Source: Berghia stephanieae (taxonomy: Eukaryota; Mollusca; Gastropoda; Nudibranchia; Aeolidiidae). Taken from it: a DNA stretch of 64,000 bases. Location: assembly GCA_034508935.3 (NCBI GenBank), contig CM067443.1, positions 99,406,702-99,470,701 of the forward strand. Reading direction: 5' to 3'. This document shows, piece after piece, positions 55,291 to 64,000 of this stretch. How positions within the stretch are numbered: position 1 is the stretch's first letter; each line of letters opens with the position of its first letter. A program made the translations under genes and the position numbers. The notes under the pieces are model-generated. The model searched no databases. It worked only from the letters and a program-made list of their open reading frames with translations, and had not been told where the DNA came from.

Positions 55291-58200
55291 GTACAAAAGT
55301 TTATTCCTGTAGTTTTTACAGGTTTTCCTATTGATATTGTCAATTTCAAGTTGAACTTTATAAGGCTGCTTTGAATCCGAAATTCCAGTCACTTACAGAA
55401 AATATGAGAGACTGGAGCTGGGGTAGATAGTAGGGACGAGAAGATGAGGACGAGGGTCCGAGTCTGAGACTGAGACTGAGATCTGCTGAGTAGGATTGAT
55501 GATAATGATGGCGGTTTCTTTTTTTTTTTTACGAAACCCGACAAAGTTTTGGGTAGTAGGCACCAGTAGGGAGTGAACCAGGGACTCGGGGAAGTGTACA
55601 TCAGTGGGGAGTGAACCTGGGACTATGGGAGGGTGGTGGTAAATGGAAAGCAGGCAGCAGTGGGAATATAAAGGGAAGTTAGACCTGTAAATTCTCAGTC
55701 AATTAACTGAAATCAGTCAATTTGTCAAATTCAAATATTTAAAAAAAAGAAAGAAAGAAAGAATTCACAAATCGTAGTCGAATGACCGTAAAGTAATTAG
55801 GAGTGTTCCATAACGCTACGCATAGCTCATGGGAGCCGTATTAACGATGGATTTATTGCCAAGGCTAAGCGGCGCTTTTTAGAATTGGCGTGACTGAACA
55901 CATCCCAGTGTAATTTCACACAGCCTTCGTTAAATTATTTTTTCACTTTCCAACCTGTCGTGATCCTAACGGTAGCCAATTTTAACTGAGCCGCCGAGCG
56001 ATAAATTTCACTGTTTCGTCTAAGCCAAAATTGACCACAATTACAAGCTGGGTTTTAAAAGTATAAAAAAAAGTAAAATGCGAATGCCGGAAGTAACATC
56101 TCTAGTAGATGATGGAGACACCTTTACATCGAAAGTTAGATTAGGATAGATTGCTACAAGCACATTTCGATTGCCTCACGTTGTAAACAAACTGGTTGAC
56201 CGTTTCTTTACTGATTGAGTAACTGATTATAAGGAACAATGGTTAGTAGCCTAATTAATTCCCGTGCAAATCGGGACGTTTTCTGCCATTGTTTTGCTCA
56301 AGCCCAAGCGAGCTTGCTGTTTTGTGGCGATTTACCTTCATTCGACCGATTCTTTGAATTTTTCCGCTACGCCTGCCGAAGTTTCTTCTTGATAATTCAC
56401 TTCTACTTAATAATTCAGTGTATTGGCCAGAAGTCATATTTATTTAAGTTTTTTTTTTTTTGTCATTTACTGATTGAAAATCAAGTTTGCTCATTGCTAC
56501 ATTATTCTAATGTTCTCACAATGGCTGAGCTGTTCGTGGATCGCAATTCAGACTTGTCGAGCATCGATAAAGATGTGAGTGTGAGGAATAAATTCAATTG
56601 GTCATGGCTAGAACTTAAAGATGATAATGGTGATTATTTTTCTGACTATGTCAAAAAAATTCCAGAGGCAGGAATATGACTTTGATGAAGTCATCTTTAC
56701 CTATATGAATGACGTGCTTATTTAGCATTCCTTCTACATCAAATTATGGCAGTCATACTTCCAGTAAGAAATAACACCCACTATTTTAATGTATTGTATT
56801 TATCACTCTCCTCTCCAATGATGCCCTTCTTTTAAAAAAAATAATTGAATCTTCAGTTTGTCGAAGAGTTTCAGTCAATTTTTATAGAGCTCATTTACAG
56901 GTCTAGGAAGGGAATCAGGGACTCAGGGGAGTGGACACCAGTGGGGAGTGAACCTGGGATAAGGGAAGAGGACATCAGAGGGAAATGAACCTGGAACTAT
57001 GGGAGATGGATACCAATGGGAATTGAAGTTGAAGACGGATGGGAGGCCTTCCGAAAGCTCCTGCAAAGGGATACAACAAATAATATTCCTTCAGGCTTCA
57101 ACTAACTCCAAGAAAAAATAAAACCTAGTACCTTAAACTAACCCTAATAGGAAAAACAAACACCCTAGCATCTTTGCTAAGACTTATGACTAACCCTAAA
57201 AGAAAAAATAAATCCTCCTATCTCGAGCCAACCCTAATAGAAAAAAAAAGGAACAACTGTGTTTTCAGTCCACCAGTGGACTGAATAACAGCCGTGTTTT
57301 CAGTCCACCAGTGGACTGAATACACAGCTGCTGTGTATTCAGTCCACCGGAAGAGATTATAATTATACGGCTAAACTGTTTGACTGAGCGCGAGAAGGCG
57401 AGGTGGCCGGCTGATTTAGCATAGCGTGGGGTGGGTTAGGTGTTCAAGCTCCTTTCTAGGCATAATATTTTCTTTCTTTCTTTCTTTTTTTTTTCATTTA
57501 TTTATTTATTTTTTTTGGTACTCCCTTGGCAAACAAATTCCTAATTTTCAACTTCAACACATTGACACCATTCCTAGTGACTTGAAAAGTTTGAACGACA
57601 TTTAACATTTTTTATATTTGATATTTATTTACTTTTACTCACTTTTAATATTATTATTTTGACTCAGAACACAGTGAGACGTCAAAATTGATTGCCTTGT
57701 GCTTTCCTTGTATGTAACAATACGAGTCAGTTGAAAAACGAAACAAAAACAAACAAACAAAATTTTTTTTAAAAGAAAGAAAACAAAACAAAAAAACATT
57801 AAGAGAACAACTTTATAGTTATAGAGGATGTTGAGTATGATCCCATCATTGATTAATTAACATGAATAATAGAGCGAATTTATCATTATACGAATATTTT
57901 GTTTATGTACCTATTAATGGATTCTACTTTCACTTTCCTCTTTGCCTTTATCCTGTCCATGTTAGACAGATGAAAATCATCATGAGTTTTATTTAATAAA
58001 ATCGAATTAAATCGTCCCTTCTGTGTTATCATCTTTCATTGATTATTATTGGGCTGCCATAACATAACCTCAACAGAGGATATGTTTGAGGGATCATCAG
58101 AGAGAAAGAGAGAGAGGGTGTGGGAGAGATTAGAGAGAGAGAGAGAGATAGATAGGGCTAGTAGAAAGGAAGAAATGGGATACCAGTCAAAAAATTCTTA

Positions 58201-59974
58201 ATTTTCAACTTCAACACGTTGACACCATTCCTGGTTACTTAAGAAGTTTGAACGACATTTAACATTTTTCTTATTTATTTACTTTTACTCACTTTTAATA
58301 TTATTATTTTAATTTAGAACAAGACGTCAAAATTTATTGCCTTGTGCATTCCTTGTACGTAACAATATGAGCCAGGAGAAAAACGAACAAAAAAAAAAAA
58401 AAGGAAAACAAAAAGTTAACAGAACAACTTTATAGTTATAGGGTCTTGAATATGTCTGAGGGAGCGTCAGAGAGAGAGAGAGAGATCGGGCTAGTAGAAA
58501 GGAAGAAATGGGATACCATTTTTTAAAAAGTCTAGTTTTACAAGACATGATAGACAATGAACAATAGACTAGCTCTTGTGAAGCTTGTGAAAGAAAAAGA
58601 CGTTGGAAGAAGACAAAGTCAAGACTGTCCTGGCCGGGGGGGGGGGGGGGGGGGGGGAGGCACAGGCAATCTCGAGGCCAGTGATCGATGTGAAAAGTAG
58701 CAAATAGAACCTTCTTTGGGCAAACAATACCAAAACTCCGATCTCCTGGGAAAAAATCATCGGTTTTGATAATCACAAAAAATTCTGACTAGGAAAAATA
58801 GATATAAATGTTAAATTTAAATTAATTATAGAAACATTATTCTCTGTGTGGCCAATTTTGACCAAATCAGTCAGGCCAATGGCTATCTAACAGCCACGGT
58901 AACAATCTCGGGCTCCTGATTTCGAGCAACTCTCATCAAGACTTTCTGAGAGTAAATAAAACGCTGTAAATGATATTATTAAGCCGTCAAATTACCATAA
59001 ATTTTATGCCTGTCCATTTTTGATGATGCCTAACCTATAATAGGCTCAGTATCAATGTTGTCACTATTGGGGAAGGTATCGACGATATTTGGCCCTTTTT
59101 AAATATTTTTATTTTCGGTGGACTGAATACACAGCTGTGTTTTCAGTCCACTGGTGGACTGAAAATACAGTTCAAAAAAAACAAACCTCAGACTGCTTTG
59201 CACTACCTTTCAATACTTCAGAAATCAAAATGGCGGTCGAAAATAAAAACAATGGTCAAATTAGGAAATTTTAAACTTGCACAAATCTAGCAAGGTTTGT
59301 TCTAGAGTTTTTAAGATTCTTCTATATGATGACAAATTGAATAAATAAACGCCTGACAAAAGATCAACGGTGAGAATACAAATTGAAAAAATACTGGGGA
59401 TGTAGGAGCTTTCGGAATGTCTCCCAGACGGACTATGGGAGTTGGGTACCAGAGGAGAATGAACCTGACACTATAGGAGATGGGCACCAATGGGGATTGA
59501 ACCTGGGACAACATACACACAAAAAGAGGGGGGATGAAAGAAATCAAGGGAGGCCTTCCGAAAGCTCCTAGTGCTAAGGGATACAACTCAAATATTCCCT
59601 CAACTTACCATATGAAAAAATAAAACCTAGTACCTTTCCCGAATAGGAAAAACAAACACTCTAACACCTTTGCTAAGACGTATGACTAACCCTAATAGAA
59701 AAAAAAATCCTCAGATCTCGAGCTAACCCTAATAGAAAAAAAAAACAATACTTCACAAATCAAAATGGCGGCTGAGAATCAAAACAATGGTCAAATTAGG
59801 AAATTTTAAACTTTCACAAATCTATCAAGGTTTGTTCTAGAGTTTTTAAAATGCTTCTATATGATGACAAATTGAATAAATAAACGTCTGACAAAAGACC
59901 CACAGTGAAAATACAAATTGAAAGAAATGCTAGCACTAGGAGCTTTCGGAAGGCACCAAGCTCAATGTCACCTC

Positions 59975-60008
<34 letters not shown>

Positions 60009-63000
60009 AGCATGATACAAGCTTACCATGTATGTTACTGTGTACGGAGATCCTGAGTCAGTGACTCTTCAATAAGAAGAGTTATATTTGCTACCCCCCC
60101 CCCCCCCACCTAGCAGTGACTGGGTAGCTGGGACTATTAGATCTGTTAGAAAGTACTTTGCGATAGACTAGTGTCCTATCCAAAGGGTAGCAAGCGATTG
60201 CTATCATCCATTTCAAACTATAGAAACCGGGATAAACTCCGGCTCCATGGGCCGAACGCCTCTGAAGGACTGCTTTATTTTTGTTTCTCTTTTGGTTTGT
60301 ATTTTGGGGTTGTTTTTTTTTTTTTATGTTTGGATATTTGTTTCGTCCAAGTTTTGCTGGAAATCAACCTTGCTAAAAATTATTAATCTTTTTACTCTTG
60401 TGGTTTTAGAAGTGATCATAATTTGAAATTTATAATGATTGGTGTTGATTTATGGAAATGGAGTTGTAATCATAAGCCTTGGATGATATTAAATGTGTAG
60501 GTCTACATACCACAAGATGACGATGATATAAGTGTAAGTAAAATACATGTTGTAGAGAATAGGATTATGAAATGTTTACTTATATTGCAGGTTTGATAAC
60601 CCAAATTGTTATAGGCTCATTTAGTAATAGAAATACTCTTAAACTAACATAACAAGCCCATAATTGCATCCTGTTATCAGACCTGCTAATATGTGATAAT
60701 AGAGATTTCAAACACATATTTTAGCAGATGATACAGAAAAGAAGTCTTGGTCATGCACTTAATAGAAAAGTTCTCAAATAGTTTTATGTATCAGTAGATC
60801 AAGTATTCTCTTGTAAAAATAAAAATGCTTGTCCCTAAGCATTCACTCAAAGTATTTGTGTAAATCATGTTACACCTTAATCTCAAAATTTTGTTTTATC
60901 TATTCCTAGGCTCCAGAAGCGTGTTGCTTCAATTGCAGCCTGTATCCAGAGGCACGACTAATATTATGTCCAAGCCATTTACAGCCAGTCCAGCTTTGAC
61001 ATCTTACTTCGAGGCAAGAAGAGGTCCATTTACACCTGGTATGTTTATTCTTCACTACATTCCTATCTGCTTGCAGAACCAACCAAAAAAAATGGATCCA
61101 CCAAAAAGAAAAGAAAAAATACAACTGATCATTACATGAAACACATCTTAGTATTTACCGCTCTTAGCAACACTTCAGAGTTTGCTCAGCTTTACGGTAT
61201 TGTGCAATTGTTAACATACATGATGTATGTTTTTGACCACAAGAAAGACATGGGTTGGTTTGATTATCTGCAGTGTCTGGTTTAAAAAAGAATGTTAGTC
61301 TTTTATTACTTGTCAGTTATCAGGAGTTTTGAGTAAGATTTGTTGTTAGTATCATGCAATAAGCATGGGTGCCAGCTATTGAGCATTAAAATTGTTTTAA
61401 AAACTTGAGCATTTATAGAGCACAATATCCACTAAACGTGCTCAAAGCACTTTACAGCCCTATCCAACAGCAACACTTAACATGAAGGATGAAACACAAC
61501 ACCTTTTAGGCGATATTACAGTTTTTGGACAGAGACATCACTGTTAACAGTCAGGTACTCATTTTGAACCTGAGTATGGTGAGAGTGTGAGTAAAGAGCC
61601 TTTTCCCAGGACTCAACTATGTGCCGCTCAGAGCGGAACTCGAACCCTGGGCCTTCCTATCTGAAGGCGATTGTCGTACCACAAGGCCATATAGCTGCAC
61701 AGAGTAATTTAGATTTTCCTTTTTATGATTCTTCTAGAACCTAAATTTCACATTTCCATTCTTTAACACGGTTAATAATAGTATCAGATCTGCCTTTTAT
61801 AGGACTTCTCTTGTCTGCTTTTGAAAATTTCATGAGTTTGACAAACAAGTTTCATTTGTTATATGCAGTTAACTCAGAATGTTTGAGTAAGCATTAGCTT
61901 CAACCAGCACCATTTGAATTTTATTAACAGAGGAGAAGCGAGGAACAGGTCACATGATGGATGCCTCAACCCACTGGAAATTGGAAAGGTTTCTTGCTGT
62001 TGGGCTTTGTGGTCTTATGCCAGCTGCGTTGTTTGTTCAGGGAGCTGCTATGGACCATTTGTTGACAACTTGTGTTTATCTTCATGGCTTCTGGTAAGTC
62101 TGCGTGCATTTTAAAGACTGTTAGAAGCACTCAAAGGTTTAAAACAAAACTTTAATTCCATCCTCTATCTAAGTGCCTTCTTTTATGACTAAAAAATTTT
62201 TAAAAAATTAAATAAGAATTCTACTCATTACTATTACATGAATAAAAATAAAATGTCTTGTCTTTTGTTGTCATTTTAGCTGAACTCTTGTGGGGTTTTT
62301 TCATCCTGACTGGATACAACTGACCACTCAGATATATGGAAGAGGATGGAAATGTTGAATGTGTGTAATATATTGTGTGTACCTGTTACAAGCCTGACAG
62401 GCGAACAATGCTCTTTGATAATTCGATTATTTACCATGTATTTTAATATTCTCAACTTGGATTTTTATGTGTGCATGTGACAATAAAATGTATAATTGTC
62501 AAGTTTGTGATGTCTATAATCAAGAAGTCTTATCAATAATTCCAATTTTTTAGAATGGATTTACTTGTACCTAGCGACATTTTTAGCTCAAACGCTGTTC
62601 ACAGATCACCTTCTATCACTCTTTTATAACTGTGTTGCATTTGATTGGTCCAGGACATATTTACATAATCATAATCAGATTATTATTGTGAATGAGCATA
62701 GATCTGAGCAAATTGTTCTTGATTTTGGAGTTCCCCGGGGTTCAGTACTTGGACTGGCTCTTTTTGTTTTGTACGTCAGTTCTCTGTCTAAAATAATCAG
62801 TAGTTTTGGTCTGTCTTAACACCAATATGGGAGTCCCAATAGCTCACTTGTAGAGGTCGATATCGGGTGAAGTTGGGACTTTTTTCTGATCCCCCTGTCC
62901 AACCAGCAGTGATCAGATGGCTGGGTCTCTTGTGTTAAATCTAGTGGAAAGTATTTTGCAATAGACTAGTGTCATATCCAAAGGGTAGCAAGCAATTGCT

Positions 63001-63960
63001 AAAGTTTGTTTCATGTTATAGAAACTCGGATAAACTCTGGCCCCATGGGACTAATGGCTCCGAAGGACTACTTTACCATCAATACGCTGATGATATGCAG
63101 TTATACTGTTTATACAGTAAAATTGCAAAGCATATCGGAAATTTGTGAGAAGTGTACTCAGAATGATTAGAAACAGATGAGTGAGAATAGATTGAAACTA
63201 AGCAATGATAAAGACAGAGGTGATGTATATAGGGAAGAAGAAGTGGAAAAGTGGATCAGATTTGAATTTCCGGGACAATTCCATTCAAATTGTTGACAAA
63301 GTGAAAAATCTAGGCACTTTCTTAGACTCAGGACTGTCGATGGAGCAACAGGTAAATAATTTGGATAAATCTCTCTAATTCTAACTAAGAAAGATTGCTT
63401 CCATTAGATGGTTCATATCTGAGGATGTGACCAAGCAATTGGTTGTGTCCAAAAACTTTCTCATCCTCCATGTCTTGCATGCCCAACAGCTTTGTCAGGA
63501 TGCAATGATCAACCAGATGCTGTTTGGTCTCTGAACCATTGTATTGTAACTGCATCAGCAATTCACCAGGCTCTACCAATGTAGTGTTGCTGCCATTAGG
63601 CACATCCTGGACTTTAGTCTGTTGACTGCTACCAAATGTTTCCTCTTGTTGAAACAGAAAAAAATTCAGGCTTTTTTTTCTTTTCTTTTTTTGGTCCACC
63701 CGATGTATTAAACATTTTCATAGAATTTACCAACAGAAATACTATGTTTCTCTGTTTTAACAACCTTTAATTTGTTTGATTCTTTTCTTTTCATCACCAG
63801 GGGTATGAATGTTGTCATAGAGGATTACGTGGACAAGTTTGTGCCATGGTTTAAGAAACTTTGGTACCTGATCGCAATTGTCGGTTTTGCTGGGCTTGTC
63901 AATTTCAACTACAACGATGTCGGTTTGTGCAAGGCTGTGAAAATGTTGTGGTCTCTGTAG
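55254..63960 (+). CDS. SDHD: SDHD, succinate dehydrogenase cytochrome b small subunit (complex II membrane anchor), complete
   Basis: Exons 55254-55290, 60910-61038, 61931-62093, 63801-63960 give 453 nt: 150 aa plus a stop (human precursor 159 aa). Residues ~1-50 are a Ser/Arg-rich mitochondrial transit peptide (MATVTVLRSLSRGSRS...). Three membrane helices follow: FLAVGLCGLMPAALF, AMDHLLTTCVYLHGFWG, LWYLIAIVGFAGLVNF. His107 in LHGFW is the expected haem b axial ligand; Asp118-Tyr119 in EDYV are the ubiquinone-site pair. The His-to-Tyr spacing of 12 equals the human 102-to-114 spacing. It ends NYNDVGLCKAVKMLWSL, nearly the human NYHDVGICKAVAMLWKL. Family role: with SDHC it anchors SDHA/SDHB in the inner membrane and passes electrons to ubiquinone. 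The start is the first ATG, in an ATGGCG context. The 3' UTR runs off the window. Confidence 0.97.
57040..57250 (+). repeat. Local direct repeat 2, first copy
   Basis: 'aggccttccgaaagctcct', 'aaaataaaacctagtacctt', 'aggaaaaacaaacac', 'tctcgag' and 'aaccctaatag' recur in order at 59550-59745. Confidence 0.75.
57254..57350. repeat. Palindromic repeat cluster in SDHD intron 1
   Basis: Two copies of 'ttttcagtccaccagtgg', 'actgaat' (36-bp spacing), then a hairpin with arms tggactgaatacacag / ctgtgtattcagtcca around 57329. Confidence 0.75.
57515..57775 (+). repeat. Local direct repeat 1, first copy
   Basis: Shares 'ttttcaacttcaacac', 'gttgacaccattcct', 'gtttgaacgacatttaacat', 'attgccttgtg' with 58195-58400. 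Confidence 0.75.
58195..58400 (+). repeat. Local direct repeat 1, second copy
   Basis: The same word order as 57515-57775 with indels. GA-rich runs and 'gctagtagaaaggaagaaat' (58158, 58492) show a further duplication. Confidence 0.75.
59114..59170. repeat. Palindromic repeat, distal partner
   Basis: 'cggtggactgaatacacag' then 'ctgtgttttcagtccactgg', 'tggactgaaaatacag'. It is inverted relative to 57332-57350, so the two could be ends of one ~1.8 kb foldback-type element. Confidence 0.6.
59205..59405 (+). repeat. Local direct repeat 3, first copy
   Basis: 'tcaaaatggcggtcg', 'caatggtcaaattaggaaat', 'aggtttgttctagagttttt', 'tatatgatgacaaattgaat'. Nearly the same as 59748-59950. Confidence 0.82.
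59550..59745 (+). repeat. Local direct repeat 2, second copy
   Basis: The partner of 57040-57250, on the same strand. It is directly followed by the second copy of repeat 3. Confidence 0.75.
59748..59950 (+). repeat. Local direct repeat 3, second copy
   Basis: Roughly 90% like 59205-59405 by eye. It ends at 'ggagctttcggaaggc', before the C run at 59976. Confidence 0.82.
60095..60276 (+). mobile_element. tRNA-derived SINE, family A, body, in SDHD intron 1
   Basis: Starts within a C-rich run, then 'tagcagtgactgggtagctg' and 'gaaaccgggataaactccgg', as in the full copies. Confidence 0.7.
60910..61038 (+). CDS. SDHD: SDHD exon 2 (transit peptide end)
   Basis: 129 nt, acceptor cctag, donor GTATGT. 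GSRSVLLQLQPVSRGTTNIM ... ARRGPFTP; few acidic residues. Confidence 0.92.
61411..61700 (-). mobile_element. tRNA-derived SINE, family B, in SDHD intron 2
   Basis: The minus strand carries ggccttgtggtacgacaatc, B box 'agggttcgagttccgc', and tail 'gtaaagtgctttgagcacgt', 'gatattgtgctctataaa'. Confidence 0.8.
61931..62093 (+). CDS. SDHD: SDHD exon 3 (helices 1-2, haem His)
   Basis: 163 nt, acceptor taacag, donor GTAAGT, phase 2 exit within Trp110. STHWKLERFLAVGLCGLMPA matches human [20 protein letters not shown]; it carries His107. Confidence 0.97.
62565..63450 (+). mobile_element. LINE reverse-transcriptase fragment in SDHD intron 3, split by a SINE
   Basis: Encodes SEQIVLDFGVPRGSVLGLAL before the SINE at 62829-63076 and HQYADDMQLY after it, then LKLSNDKTEVMYIGKKKW-like and KNLGTFLDSGLSMEQQVN. 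These are RT palm motifs and the downstream block of CR1/Jockey-type non-LTR elements. Several stops and frame changes; no endonuclease part. Confidence 0.85.
62829..63076 (+). mobile_element. tRNA-derived SINE, family A, inside a LINE
   Basis: Same unit as at 10345. Flanks CACCAATAT (62820-62828) and CATCAATAC (63077-63085) match 7 of 9. It interrupts the LINE reverse transcriptase just before its YADD motif. Confidence 0.83.
63801..63960 (+). CDS. SDHD: SDHD exon 4 (terminal)
   Basis: 160 nt, acceptor caccag, stop TAG at 63958-63960. GMNVVIEDYVDKFVPWFKKL, helix 3, and the invariant DVGLCKAV motif. Confidence 0.97.
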
Positions 63961-64000
63961 AATGGTATATGTTTTAAAAGTATTTGTGGAATGGGTGTGT

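Noticed and set aside
57385-57450. tRNA-like head in SDHD intron 1 ('gaggtggccggctgattt')
   Set aside because: The A box is passable but the B box is poor, and no SINE body follows.

Overview
This window is nuclear DNA of an animal. It carries spliced genes with GT-AG introns, several SINE and LINE families, DNA transposon fossils, and many long microsatellites and poly-G/poly-C tracts. The SINE tails (a T-rich or A-rich end next to a 'gcaagcgccgtaaaac'-like motif, and a 'gtaaagcgctttgagc' tail) and the microsatellite load resemble lophotrochozoan, perhaps gastropod, genomes. The species assignment is inference from repeat style only.

Four host protein-coding loci can be supported exon by exon. 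(1) CEP78, plus strand, 4326-17683: the last nine exons, coding the C-terminal ~568 residues. The N-terminal leucine-rich-repeat exons are not found in the 4.3 kb of repeat-rich sequence before it. (2) An F-box/WD-repeat gene, copy A, minus strand, 35948-27093: six exons, with one apparent reading-frame break in exon 4. (3) Its tandem paralogue, copy B, minus strand, 50192-43071: six exons, intact, 514 aa. Copies A and B share all five intron positions and phases. (4) SDHD (succinate dehydrogenase cytochrome b small subunit, mitochondrial complex II), plus strand, 55254-63960: four exons, complete 150 aa.

Layout. 1-4325: microsatellites and repeats, upstream or intronic for CEP78. 4326-17683: CEP78 exons in large introns. 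17684-27092: convergent intergenic region rich in a ~0.5 kb SINE-like family. 27093-35948: copy A. 35949-43070: intergenic region with nested SINE-like copies, a 42-bp minisatellite and a mariner fossil. 43071-50192: copy B. 50193-55253: divergent intergenic region holding two inverted-repeat DNA elements, one ending 20 bp before the SDHD start codon. 55254-63960: SDHD.

The genes do not form a pathway. CEP78 is centriolar, the F-box proteins would be SCF ubiquitin-ligase receptors, and SDHD is mitochondrial. The most interesting observations are the hAT-type element with target-site duplication abutting the SDHD start, leaving only an ERR-like and a YY1-like motif as native sequence; the SINE-like family with 8-12 bp target duplications including a copy nested in a copy; the F-box duplication with one frame-broken member; and a mariner fossil between the two paralogues. 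I found no CRISPR, operon, riboswitch, canonical tRNA/rRNA gene or LTR-type element.
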